Source: Sphingobacteriales bacterium TSM_CSS (GTDB taxonomy: Bacteria; Bacteroidota; Bacteroidia; Chitinophagales; UBA2359). Taken from it: a stretch of 53,779 nucleotides of DNA. The stretch spans positions 1 to 53,779 of the forward strand of contig NBMY01000064.1 in assembly GCA_002212985.1 (NCBI GenBank), in the 5' to 3' direction. The position numbers and the translations under genes are program-made. Positions 35,372 through 43,639 of this stretch are shown here, one piece after another. Every line of letters starts with the position of its first letter. Within the stretch, counting starts at the first letter, position 1. The notes beneath the pieces are model-generated. The model saw nothing but the letters and a program-made list of their open reading frames with translations. It did no database searches and had not been told where the DNA came from.

Positions 35372-38017
35372 TTACTTCAGTTTATAAGCAAACACGTTAT
35401 TATCTATGCCGCCGGCAATTAATACGGTTCCGCTGTTATCAAGCAAATCGGTGGCAATAAAGGGCGTTGAAGCCTGTAGCGGAAAATCGGGATAGTTTTC
35501 GCCAAGGGGGTTTAGGAGGTAAATTTGGCGGCTGTTTTCGCAATAAACGCCGGTATAGGCATATTTTTCGTCTGCAACCGTTATCGGAAAAATGTCAACC
35601 GGGTGGGGGGAATCAGAAAAAGCATATTCAAACAGTTTCTTTTTATCGGAAAAAGCATACACCTTGTTGTTGCTCATAAAAACAAATTCATCGTTGTTGT
35701 TTCCCTGCAGGTTGGCGGTAAAGAAATCGGCGGTGGGGCTAATGTGTACGTATTTTTTACTCCATTTAGCGCCGTCGGGGGCAATAACATAGGTTTGGCT
35801 GTTTCGGGCGGTGGCTGCTATTTTGGGTTTACCATCGCGCAGGGCAATTTGGGGTGGGCTAACAAGCGGGCTACCCGTTACAATTTTCTGCTCTAATTGT
35901 CCGTTGGGTGCAAGCAGATAAATATTGCCGTTGGTATTGGCAGTCAGCAGGTATTGTTTGTTGAGGTAGGTAAAATACTGCAAATCAAAAGCCATAAGCG
36001 ACAGGTATTGCCGGGGGTTCCAGCCGGGCACCGGTTTACCGCTTTGTTCGTAGCCGTAAATGTTGTTGTTGCCGCAGGGCACAAAATAGGTATATTCTTT
36101 ATTGCCTTCAAAATCTACGGACAGCAGCCCCCTTGCCGCCGCCGAACTGAGTTTTATGGGGTAGTTTTGCACATCTTGTCCGGTGCGGTCGAGCAGGTAA
36201 ATGCGGTTGGCTGTATTAAAAAGGAAGTACAAATTACCGTTGTTGTAAAAATCTATTTGCTGAATTTGCCCCAGCACCGGTTTTTCAAACTGGCGGTTCC
36301 ATAAGACTTTACCGTTGCGGCTAATGAGGTAAAGTTTGTTGCTTTTATCCAGCACCAGCAGTTCTTTTTCGCCGTTAAGAAAATTGGTAACCAGTTGTGG
36401 CGCCTGGGCTGCCTGGTCTTGAAGGGTTGCACTCCAAAGCAGGGTAGCGGGGGTTGCTTCGGTTTCGGCGTTGGGTTGGGTATTGGTTGGGTGGTTTGGG
36501 GGGGCATAGCCAATTAAGCCGGTTGTTACAATTTCGTTACCCGATTTTTGCAATTGAAATGCTAAGGGGGTAAAGCGGCGGTAATAGTTGTTTTTTTGGG
36601 TAAAATCCTGCAAAAAAGTTTGCGAGGCGGTAGCTTTTATAAGTTGGGTAAGTTTTTCGGGCAAAATATAAACAAAGGTGTTGCTTTCGGGGTATAATCC
36701 GGCTTCAAAGTGTTGGTAGTGTTTATCGGTTGCCAGCGTTTGCCGGGCTGTATAATTTTCAATAAGCACCTGCAAATGCTCTGCTGTTGGGGTAAATAGC
36801 ACATAGCCGTTCAGAATGGTACACCAGGCGTTGTTAAACAGCGCTGCAGCGCTATTGCCCAACAGGGGTTGCAGCATGTTTTGGGCTGCGGCCGGTTGAA
36901 GGGTATAACCTTTGTAGATAAGCGGCTTGGCGTTTGTATTGGGTTGCAATTGGCGCATGGCTTTGGCTGCTTGCGCCGAATCGGAAAGGGCAATGGCGGC
37001 AAAAGCAATATCGGCCATATTGCCCGATGCGGGTTCTGTAAACCCGAAAGCCCATTCTTTACCCGCCCAGTTAAGATTTGAACTGCCGCTAAACAAGCCG
37101 CCTTTTTTTGAACGGGCAATTTTTTGCACATCGTTGGCACGGTTATATAAAAGGAAACCGGTGTTGTTTGGTACTACGCCGGCAATGGTTACTTTGGGGG
37201 GGCAACTTTGCTGCAATATAGGCAGTATAAACAATTGTTTGTTTGCGCTCAACTTACCGCTTAACTCAAAGCCGTTTTGGCGGGAGGCAATGGTAAAAGA
37301 TGCGCCGCTGAAATTTTGTTCCAAAGCAGAAAAAACCGATTGCTGTATGCCCGATTTAAGGAAAATGGTTTCGAGCAGATGCAGGTTGCTGAAATTGCTG
37401 TGGAGCGTAAAACCGCCGTTGCCCGATGGCAGTTCCTTTGCAAACTGCACATAATTGCCCGAAAACCAGCGGTGGTACTCGGTAAGGGCTTCGTCAACCA
37501 GAATGGGTACTGCCGAGGCAACTACTATTTTACCATCTTGCGCAATGGTAAACACCTTTTTTTGCGGCAGAGTAAGTTCGTAAATAGTGCTGTTTTTAAA
37601 GGTTCGTATTTCAGACGGAATGCCCCGGCGGCTAAGGCTGTCAATTAAATCGGGCAGAGGCATGCGCAGGGCATCGGGGTTGGTAAACAACAAATAATCG
37701 TAATCATCGGCTTTGGTAACGTGCAAAGAGGCCAGCAGGTTTCGGGCATCGGGCAATGCAGGGTTTAGAAAGAGTGAGTCCAATATGCCAAAAGCATTTT
37801 CTAATTTACCCACTACGGCAAACTGCCGCCAATCGGCAAAGGAGGCATTTTGCGTTAACTGCCGGTGCAGTTGGCGGGCATCATTGGTTTCAAATACCAC
37901 AATAGCGCTTTCGGGAATGGCCGAAAACAGTAAGCGCCGGCCATCTGCTGCAACATACAGGTACAAAGCTGCAAATGCAAGCGCCACGGTAAGAATAAGA
38001 ATGGTGTTTTTGCGCAT
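35372..38017 (-). CDS. Membrane-anchored protein with C-terminal propeller-like repeats
   Basis: An 881-aa protein of unknown function. I chose the ATG at 38017 (MRKNTILILTVALAFAALYLYVA) because it starts a single N-terminal transmembrane helix or signal; the frame stays open 31 codons upstream. Residues about 30-520 form a mixed alpha/beta region resembling lipoprotein-like DUF3352-type envelope proteins, which is a tentative reading. The C-terminal 330 residues contain repeated strands of the type ELLVLDKSNKLYLISRNGKVLW, IYLLDRTGQDV, NIYLLAPNGQLEQKI and YVIAPDGAKW, as in PQQ/WD-like beta propellers. The domain probably faces the periplasm. No neighbouring gene shares its strand closely enough to suggest an operon. 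Confidence 0.85.
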   Translation of the reverse strand: MRKNTILILTVALAFAALYLYVAADGRRLLFSAIPESAIVVFETNDARQLHRQLTQNASFADWRQFAVVGKLENAFGILDSLFLNPALPDARNLLASLHVTKADDYDYLLFTNPDALRMPLPDLIDSLSRRGIPSEIRTFKNSTIYELTLPQKKVFTIAQDGKIVVASAVPILVDEALTEYHRWFSGNYVQFAKELPSGNGGFTLHSNFSNLHLLETIFLKSGIQQSVFSALEQNFSGASFTIASRQNGFELSGKLSANKQLFILPILQQSCPPKVTIAGVVPNNTGFLLYNRANDVQKIARSKKGGLFSGSSNLNWAGKEWAFGFTEPASGNMADIAFAAIALSDSAQAAKAMRQLQPNTNAKPLIYKGYTLQPAAAQNMLQPLLGNSAAALFNNAWCTILNGYVLFTPTAEHLQVLIENYTARQTLATDKHYQHFEAGLYPESNTFVYILPEKLTQLIKATASQTFLQDFTQKNNYYRRFTPLAFQLQKSGNEIVTTGLIGYAPPNHPTNTQPNAETEATPATLLWSATLQDQAAQAPQLVTNFLNGEKELLVLDKSNKLYLISRNGKVLWNRQFEKPVLGQIQQIDFYNNGNLYFLFNTANRIYLLDRTGQDVQNYPIKLSSAAARGLLSVDFEGNKEYTYFVPCGNNNIYGYEQSGKPVPGWNPRQYLSLMAFDLQYFTYLNKQYLLTANTNGNIYLLAPNGQLEQKIVTGSPLVSPPQIALRDGKPKIAATARNSQTYVIAPDGAKWSKKYVHISPTADFFTANLQGNNNDEFVFMSNNKVYAFSDKKKLFEYAFSDSPHPVDIFPITVADEKYAYTGVYCENSRQIYLLNPLGENYPDFPLQASTPFIATDLLDNSGTVLIAGGIDNNVFAYKLK

Positions 38018-38286
38018 TGTGGGGTGTTTTATTACCTTTGCAGGCGGGCAGCAAGCGCCCATGCTTTTTATTGTTACGCAAGCAGTAAAAAGTAGCCGCT
38101 TTTGCCGCAAAAAAAGCCGCGTTTTGTCATACTATTGTATGCCGGCCGTTTTTTTCGGGCAAATATAGCAAACATTAACACTTTTAGTTGGCTTTGAAGC
38201 AAATTGTTTGTATAATTTTTACCGGGTGAAACCCTTAAAAGGCAAAGCCTGTTATTTGTGGTAAACCATGTTCATTCATATATTTT

Positions 38287-38676
38287 ATGCACAAGAACTT
38301 TATTGTAATGGCTGCCTTGCTGGCTGCTGCAGCCGTAATGCTGGGCGCTTTTGGCGCACACGGGTTAAAGGCAAAACTTACTCCCGACCAGTTGCAGGTG
38401 TTTGAAACCGGGGTAAAATACCAGTTTTACCACGCCCTTGGTTTGTTTTTACTGGGCTTACTGCTGCCGCAGCACAGCAGCAACCCGTTGTTGGTTTATG
38501 CCGGGTATGCTTTTATGGTTGGCATATTATTGTTTTCGGGTTCGTTGTATTTGCTGGCAAATAAAACATTGCTGGGCATAGAGGGCTGGCGTTGGCTGGG
38601 TCCGGTAACGCCGCTGGGTGGTTTGTCTTTTATTGTCGGATGGCTGCTGCTTGCGGCAGGCGTTTGGCGAAACTGA
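38287..38676 (+). CDS. DUF423 family membrane protein
   Basis: A 129-aa protein with four predicted transmembrane helices, matching the DUF423 (YgdD/YwdK) family. It has the N-terminal AAVMLGAFGAHGLK, the central FETGVKYQFYHALGLFLLG, then FSGSLYLLANK and the C-terminal GPVTPLGGLSFIVGWL. The family is widespread and lies in the inner membrane; its function is unknown. It starts at the ATG at 38287 after a 269-base gap that separates it from a divergent gene. The M32 peptidase gene follows after 73 bases on the same strand and may be co-transcribed. Confidence 0.93.
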   Translation: MHKNFIVMAALLAAAAVMLGAFGAHGLKAKLTPDQLQVFETGVKYQFYHALGLFLLGLLLPQHSSNPLLVYAGYAFMVGILLFSGSLYLLANKTLLGIEGWRWLGPVTPLGGLSFIVGWLLLAAGVWRN

Positions 38677-38749
38677 GAACCACCTCTCCCCCAAAATTCC
38701 GTTTACCGATTTTTAAGTTACCAACCACCACCAATACAAACACCGGGTT

Positions 38750-40255
38750 ATGAATTTATACCAGACATACGTAGCTAAAATGCACAAAATTGCCGATGTA
38801 AACCACGCCATAGCCGTTTTGGGTTGGGACCAGGAGGTACATTTGCCCGAAAAAGGGGCGCACCACCGCGCCCAGCAAATAGCCACCCTGGCTGGTATGG
38901 TACATGAAATGGCCGTATCGGCAGAACTGGAAGACCTGTTGGGTAAACTTTCGGAAGACGAAAGCCTTACCTTTGAACAACAGAGAAATATTGCCGAAAC
39001 CAAAAAACATATTGACCGCCGCAAAAAACTGCCTGTCAATTTTGTAGTGCAGCTTACCAAAGCGGTATCGGCAACCTATCAGGCATGGATGAAAGCCCGG
39101 AGCGCCAACCATGGCGAGGGCGATTTTACCCTCTTTGCCCCCCAACTGAAACAATTGGTGGATCTTAAACGAGAAGAAACCACCTGTATAGGCTATGCCG
39201 ACCACCCCTACGATGCCCTTATTGATGAGTTTGAACCCGGTGAAAAAACGGCCGACCTTACCGTTTTATTTGCCGATGTGCGCCGCCAATTAGTTGATTT
39301 TGTAAAAGAAATTCACCATCAACCACAGGTAGAAGACCATTGGATGTTTGAACATTACGACAAGGACAGGCAATGGCATTTCGGGTTAGAATTATTAAAA
39401 CAAATGGGCTACGATTTTAAAGCCGGGCGGCAGGATATTTCGGCACACCCGTTTACCACCAGTTTCAGCATGCACGATGTGCGCGTTACTACCCGAATTA
39501 ATGAACACGACCTGCACGAAATGATTTGGGGCTGCCTGCACGAAGGCGGCCATGCACTTTATGAGCAAGGTCTGTTGCCCGATAACTACGGTTTGCCATC
39601 GGGTTCTTACGTATCGTTGGGTATTCACGAATCGCAATCGCGCCTGTGGGAAAACAACGTTGGGCGTTCATTGCCATACTGGAAAGCCAACTATGCTCAA
39701 TTACAGGCTCAGTTTCCCGAAAGGCTGGCCAATGTGCCTTTGGAGGCGTTTTACAAGTCTATGAACAAGGTAAACCCCTCGCTTATTCGAACCAATGCCG
39801 ATGAACTTACCTACCATTTTCATATACTGGTGCGCTTTGAAATTGAAAAAGCCCTTATAGAAGGTAGTGTGGAGGTAAACGACCTGCGCGAACTTTGGAA
39901 CCAAAAATACAAAGAATACCTTGATGTAACCGTGCCCAACGACCGCAAAGGTGTTTTACAGGATATTCATTGGTCGCACGGCAGTTTCGGGTATTTTGCC
40001 ACCTACTCGCTGGGCAGTTTTTATGCAGCGCAGTTTTTTCATCAGGCATCAAAAGACATTCCGTATCTGCAAACGCTTATTGAGCACGGCAACCTGCAAC
40101 CCCTCCTGCAATGGCTGCGCACCAATATACACCAATACGGACAGCTTTACCCCGCCGAAGAACTGTGCAAACGAATTACCGGCGAAAAACTGAACTTTAA
40201 ATATTTTATGGAGTATGCCCGCCAAAAGTACAGTTTTATCTACAATTTGCGTTAA
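38750..40255 (+). CDS. M32 family carboxypeptidase (Taq-like metallopeptidase)
   Basis: A cytoplasmic zinc carboxypeptidase of 501 aa, the normal family length. All M32 motifs are visible: HPF (233-235), DVRVTTR (243-249), the zinc site HEGGH (His264, Glu265, His268), then LGIHESQSRLWEN with the third ligand Glu294, and a C-terminal tyrosine-rich region (HGSFGYFATYSLGSFYAAQ). These enzymes remove most C-terminal residues except proline and probably recycle peptides. There is no signal peptide. The start at the ATG at 38750 gives the family-typical N-terminus MNLYQTYVAKMHKIADVNHA. The gene before it encodes a DUF423 protein. Confidence 0.96.
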   Translation: MNLYQTYVAKMHKIADVNHAIAVLGWDQEVHLPEKGAHHRAQQIATLAGMVHEMAVSAELEDLLGKLSEDESLTFEQQRNIAETKKHIDRRKKLPVNFVVQLTKAVSATYQAWMKARSANHGEGDFTLFAPQLKQLVDLKREETTCIGYADHPYDALIDEFEPGEKTADLTVLFADVRRQLVDFVKEIHHQPQVEDHWMFEHYDKDRQWHFGLELLKQMGYDFKAGRQDISAHPFTTSFSMHDVRVTTRINEHDLHEMIWGCLHEGGHALYEQGLLPDNYGLPSGSYVSLGIHESQSRLWENNVGRSLPYWKANYAQLQAQFPERLANVPLEAFYKSMNKVNPSLIRTNADELTYHFHILVRFEIEKALIEGSVEVNDLRELWNQKYKEYLDVTVPNDRKGVLQDIHWSHGSFGYFATYSLGSFYAAQFFHQASKDIPYLQTLIEHGNLQPLLQWLRTNIHQYGQLYPAEELCKRITGEKLNFKYFMEYARQKYSFIYNLR

Positions 40256-40325
40256 ATAGGCCGCCCTTTAAAAAACAAGGGCAAGTTGATAAAAACCATT
40301 GTTCTATTAAAAAACACATTTTTGC

Positions 40326-41300
40326 ATGAAACAAAACAACCTCTTTCTTAAAGCACGGCGCACCGGCAGTTTTTTATTGCTGTTGTTGTTGCTTGCATGG
40401 CAACCCGCTGCTGTTTGGGCACAAAAAAGCAACAGCAAAGAAAAGCCCGAAACAAATACACAGGCGCAAACTGATGACGAAGCCATACGCAAGTACCTGA
40501 AAGCACAAAAACTGCACAAGAAATTTAAAAAAACCGATTCGGGTGTGTATTACTTCATTGAAAAAGAAGGCGATGGCACACAGGTAAAACCCAACACCAA
40601 ACTAAAAGTGCATTACAAAGGTACCTTGTTAGACGGAACAGTGTTCGACTCGTCTTACGACCGCGGCACTCCCATTGAGTTTACCCCCAATATGGTAATT
40701 AAAGGCTGGCAGGAGGGGTTAACCCTTTTTACCCAAGGCGCCAAAGGCACACTTATTATACCATCGGGGCTGGCTTACGGCAACCGCGCCATGGGCGACA
40801 AAATTGCGCCCAATTCTATTTTGCGCTTCGATATGGAATTGCTGGAGGTAAAAGAAACAGCACCCCCGCAAACACCCACCAATACGGCTGGCCTCAATCA
40901 GGCTAAAATTGACGACGATGCCATACAAAACTATCTGAAAAAAGAAGGATTGACCGATAAAGCACAGAAAACCGAATCGGGCTTGTACTATATTGTAGAA
41001 ACCGAAGGCAGTGGTAAACAACCCGATGTTAATGCTCTGGTAACCGTACACTACAAAGGCACCCTGCTCAATGGTACCGTGTTCGACTCGTCTTACGACC
41101 GCAAAGAACCCCTTAGTTTTCCGTTGAGCGGGGTAATAAGGGGCTGGCAGGAGGGCATACCCAAACTGAAAGAAGGTGGCAAGGGTGTACTCATTATACC
41201 GTCGGGGTTAGCTTACGGCAGTAGAGATTTGGGTGTTATACCTTCAAACTCGGTACTGCGTTTTGATGTGGAATTGCTGGAGGTTAAAAGCGGCGAGTAA
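40326..41300 (+). CDS. Secreted tandem FKBP-type peptidyl-prolyl isomerase
   Basis: A 324-aa exported protein with a signal peptide (hydrophobic LLLLLLLAWQPAAVWAQ, residues about 18-34). Two FKBP domains, near 75-178 and 218-322, are clearly duplicated from one ancestor: VHYKGTLLDGTVFDSSYDR versus VHYKGTLLNGTVFDSSYDR, and IIPSGLAYGNR versus IIPSGLAYGSR. Each is preceded by a similar helical leader (IRKYLKAQKLHKKFKKT and IQNYLKKEGLTDKAQKT), so the duplicated unit is about 145 residues. These enzymes catalyse cis-trans proline isomerisation and assist envelope protein folding. The start at the ATG at 40326 begins the signal peptide. A 48-aa lipoprotein gene follows on the same strand. Confidence 0.95.
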   Translation: MKQNNLFLKARRTGSFLLLLLLLAWQPAAVWAQKSNSKEKPETNTQAQTDDEAIRKYLKAQKLHKKFKKTDSGVYYFIEKEGDGTQVKPNTKLKVHYKGTLLDGTVFDSSYDRGTPIEFTPNMVIKGWQEGLTLFTQGAKGTLIIPSGLAYGNRAMGDKIAPNSILRFDMELLEVKETAPPQTPTNTAGLNQAKIDDDAIQNYLKKEGLTDKAQKTESGLYYIVETEGSGKQPDVNALVTVHYKGTLLNGTVFDSSYDRKEPLSFPLSGVIRGWQEGIPKLKEGGKGVLIIPSGLAYGSRDLGVIPSNSVLRFDVELLEVKSGE

Positions 41301-41418
41301 ATTTTTTTTCGGCATATACTGCCAACTTATTGAAATGCGTTAGTATTTTGTTCCCCGATGAACACACATATTAAAGTCATTCACCAAATTCATAAAATTT
41401 TAAAACAAAATCTGTTCC

Positions 41419-41565
41419 ATGAAAAAAGTAAACTTCAAAAGCGTATTTACCCTGTTACTTGCTGCTGCAATGTTGTTTGGCAGTGTTAGCTGTTCAAAGA
41501 GCAAAAAATCGCAAAAAACGCAGGAACCTGTAAAGAAAGAAGCCAAAATGAAAAGCTCTAAGTAG
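41419..41565 (+). CDS. Small lysine-rich lipoprotein (48 aa)
   Basis: A short frame from ATG 41419 to TAG 41563-41565 encodes a 48-residue peptide with a clear lipoprotein signal. MKKVNFKSVF is followed by a hydrophobic core TLLLAAAMLFGSVS and then a cysteine at residue 25, so the lipobox is GSVSC. The mature part is only about 24 residues, very basic and rich in Lys, Ser and Gln (SKSKKSQKTQEPVKKEAK). It lies between the FKBP gene and a strong terminator, which supports expression. Comparable tiny Lys-rich lipoproteins occur in other bacteria, but I know no function for this one. Confidence 0.7.
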   Translation: MKKVNFKSVFTLLLAAAMLFGSVSCSKSKKSQKTQEPVKKEAKMKSSK

Positions 41566-41609
41566 TAGCATTTACGGGTAAATTTGCGTTAGCAATAAAC
41601 CTATTTTGC

Positions 41610-41653
41610 AAAGGCGGCAGTTTTTGTTACAGAACTGCCGCCTTTGTGTTTTT
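41610..41653 (+). terminator. Strong intrinsic terminator (bidirectional)
   Basis: AAAGGCGGCAGTT (41610-41622) and AACTGCCGCCTTT (41633-41645) form a perfect 13-bp stem with a 10-base loop, followed by GTGTTTTT. It ends the FKBP/lipoprotein unit. The left flank is also A/T-rich, so it may stop the convergent barrel-protein gene as well. Confidence 0.85.
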
Positions 41654-41672
41654 AAAGGGTTATGGGGTTGTA

Positions 41673-42497
41673 TTACCTTCTGCCCCCGACGGGCAGTTGA
41701 ATGCCCAAAGTAATGTTCAAATATCCGAAACCCATTCGGGTTTTGTTAAATTGGTATGGTTCATAAAGGCCTCCGGCATTGGTATTAAATTGATCTTTCA
41801 AATCTTTGTCTATTTTGGTCATGGGGTTAAAAGCGTGGTAATCAACCTGAAGGTAAGTTAAATTTCGGGTAATGCCGGCGCCCAATGAAAAAGACATGCC
41901 GCCGCCGTTTAAAACATCTAAGGTGTTGCCGGCATAACCCGGCCGGGGGCTTAAAAAGTTGGTCACACGGTTATATTTAACCGAAACAGCAGGGTAAACA
42001 TTCCATCGGGTTTTGCTTCGGTCTTTAATGTAATATTTTGCCTGTGCGCCAAATCCCCACCAAATTAAATTATCCTGCGTGGCATAATCGTAGTAGTTGG
42101 TAAAATAGTAAAAGCTAAACATAGGGCCAACAAATAGCCTGTTGCTGTTTATGGGGTTAAAGTGGAGTAAAAACTCTGCGCCGTTGCCAAAAGGAAACAC
42201 CTCTTTTAACTCATAACCGGTAGAAAGCCCGGCATTTAACCCCGCCTCAAAAACCATGAACGGAAAAGTACGCTCGCCGCCTTGGCTGCGCTGCGGTTCA
42301 TCGGGGTAAATGGTATCGGTTTCCTGCAAAACGGGTTCTCCGGTAGAATAATCATACACGCGTTTTTTTTGGGCAAACGCAGGTTGCTGTATAGTTAGGA
42401 GCAATAACAGCAGGCACAGGCAAGACATAAACAAGTGTAAGCCGCCCTTCCACCGCTTTGCGGCAGTAAAACCGAATGGTAGCTCAACAGGGTGCAT
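41673..42497 (-). CDS. Predicted outer-membrane beta-barrel protein
   Basis: A 274-aa exported protein. I chose the ATG at 42497; the frame continues 13 codons further to a TTG. A hydrophobic stretch (CLCLLLLLLTIQQPAFAQ) ends a long N-terminal signal region. The rest alternates polar and aromatic residues in amphipathic strands (LFVGPMFSFYYFTNYYDY, WWGFGAQAKYYIKDRSKTRW, MGFGYLNITLGIQLP), as in 8- to 12-stranded outer-membrane barrels. A soluble segment (YDYSTGEPVLQETDTIYPDE) precedes the barrel. Its function is unknown. The next plus-strand gene, another barrel candidate, is divergent. Confidence 0.83.
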   Translation of the reverse strand: MHPVELPFGFTAAKRWKGGLHLFMSCLCLLLLLLTIQQPAFAQKKRVYDYSTGEPVLQETDTIYPDEPQRSQGGERTFPFMVFEAGLNAGLSTGYELKEVFPFGNGAEFLLHFNPINSNRLFVGPMFSFYYFTNYYDYATQDNLIWWGFGAQAKYYIKDRSKTRWNVYPAVSVKYNRVTNFLSPRPGYAGNTLDVLNGGGMSFSLGAGITRNLTYLQVDYHAFNPMTKIDKDLKDQFNTNAGGLYEPYQFNKTRMGFGYLNITLGIQLPVGGRR

Positions 42498-42815
42498 ATA
42501 TAAACCTTGGTTTAATGAAGTGGTAAAATTAAGCAATTTGGCCGGTAAATAGCAACTTTACCCCTATTTTAATAGGGTAAACTTTTGGAAAGAAAAGCGG
42601 CAACTACAAAAAAATGGTAATTTTTACCCGCCTTTCTTCCTGTATTACACCATCTCAACATTTAAAACACCCCGTTCGGGCAAATGTTTGCTCAAGTGTT
42701 GGCACAACCTGTTAGAACATGTAACTTTACCCTGTTTAGCAAGTCAAATAGAGCAAAGCCAAAGTGGAATGGCGTTGTATAAAAAACTATTAATTTTCAA
42801 AAAAACAGTTTAACC
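42498..42815. other. Divergent intergenic region with imperfect palindrome (318 bases)
   Basis: No gene is supported here. TTTACCCCTATT (42557-42568) and AATAGGGTAAA (42571-42581) form a near-perfect inverted repeat with one unpaired C and a 2-base loop, 60 bases upstream of the minus-strand barrel gene; it may be an operator. Another candidate is the promoter at 42699-42729 for the plus-strand gene. Confidence 0.45.
42699..42729 (+). promoter_or_regulatory. Candidate promoter for the 217-aa barrel protein gene
   Basis: TTG at 42699-42701 and TAACTTTA at 42722-42729 are separated by 20 bases. The second element differs from TAnnTTTG only in its last base. The start codon lies 86 bases downstream at 42816. 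Confidence 0.3.
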
Positions 42816-43469
42816 ATGGTTAACAGTGTAAAATTATTATTGTTTGCATTTGTTGTATGTATAGGGTTTGGCAAAACAACCCTGTTTGCCCAAACTCAGG
42901 CTGCTACTGCCGCCGGCGTAGAACAAAAGCCCCGTTTAAATGCTTTTAAAACGGCGCCATTGGGGCCAATGGTAGGCAATTGGGGCATAACCTACGAGCG
43001 CGGACAGGTTTTTAAAGACCATATTTCGTTGGAAGTGAATGTGGGTTATAAATCGGCGCCCCTGCTGTTTGGCGGTTTGCTCAACGATGCCGGCGCGGGC
43101 ATGAGCGGGTTTTATATAAACGCGGGACCCAAAATTTATTTCGGAAAACAGGAATTTTACATACCCGGCATGGTGCGCACCCACCCCATGTTTGGCTGGT
43201 ATTTTAAACCCGAAGTGGGCGTAAGGCATATCGCTTACAGTTCAGACAGCAGCAGCGATGTAAAATCTACCGCCGCGCGGCTGGTGTTTAATATTGGTAA
43301 GCAATGGATTAGCAACAATTTTGTGTTTGAATTATATACCGGCGTTGGCTATGCCTACCGCAACTATCAGGGCGAGGGCGATTTTTTAGAAGAAGTGAAA
43401 GATGAAATTAACGAAAACTTTCCCATTACCGCACAAGGCGGCATACGGTTGGGTTTTCTTAGCAAGTAA
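42816..43469 (+). CDS. Predicted outer-membrane beta-barrel protein (DUF3575-like)
   Basis: A 217-aa exported protein with a signal peptide (MVNSVKLLLFAFVVCIGFGKTTLFAQ, cut after about residue 26). Amphipathic strands follow (PLGPMVGNWGITYERG, ISLEVNVGYKSAPLL, GFYINAGPKIYFGKQEFY, FVFELYTGVGYAYRNYQG) and the C-terminus is ITAQGGIRLGFLSK. The GNWGITYER start and the glycine/aromatic pattern resemble the DUF3575 family of small barrels. The starting ATG at 42816 matches the signal peptide. Its role and substrate are unknown. Confidence 0.82.
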   Translation: MVNSVKLLLFAFVVCIGFGKTTLFAQTQAATAAGVEQKPRLNAFKTAPLGPMVGNWGITYERGQVFKDHISLEVNVGYKSAPLLFGGLLNDAGAGMSGFYINAGPKIYFGKQEFYIPGMVRTHPMFGWYFKPEVGVRHIAYSSDSSSDVKSTAARLVFNIGKQWISNNFVFELYTGVGYAYRNYQGEGDFLEEVKDEINENFPITAQGGIRLGFLSK

Positions 43470-43492
43470 ACAACAGCAAAACAACCCGACTG

Positions 43493-43529
43493 CCAAAGGC
43501 GGTGCAACCCAACGTTGTGCCGCCTTTGG
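43493..43529 (+). terminator. Hairpin after the 217-aa barrel protein gene
   Basis: CCAAAGGCGGTGCAAC (43493-43508) pairs with GTTGTGCCGCCTTTGG (43514-43529), with two internal mismatches and a 5-base loop, 24 bases after the stop codon. There is no T-run directly after it. Its core AAAGGCGG/CCGCCTTT is the same as in the terminator at 41610-41645. Confidence 0.5.
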
Positions 43530-43595
43530 TGTACAAGGCAGCCACAATTACCATTTTTACCCCGCCGCAACCCACACTAAACCGTTTTTTATTAC

Positions 43596-43623
43596 TTTGC
43601 TAACCCTTTTTTACCTACCTTTG
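43596..43623 (+). promoter_or_regulatory. Candidate promoter for the cystathionine beta-synthase-like gene
   Basis: TACCTTTG at 43616-43623 matches the TAnnTTTG -7 consensus. TTTG at 43596-43599, 16 bases upstream, could be the -33 element, though the spacing is slightly short. The start codon at 43640 is close, which implies a leader of about 10 bases. Confidence 0.4.
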
Positions 43624-43639
43624 CGGCAAACCTACCGGC

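Noticed and set aside
35205..35387. 60-residue open frame between the TonB receptor and propeller-protein genes
   Set aside because: It overlaps the end of the minus-strand gene and shows no coding features.
40263..40282. Hairpin GCCCTT/AAGGGC after the M32 peptidase gene
   Set aside because: The stem is only 6 bp with no T-run, too weak to call a terminator.
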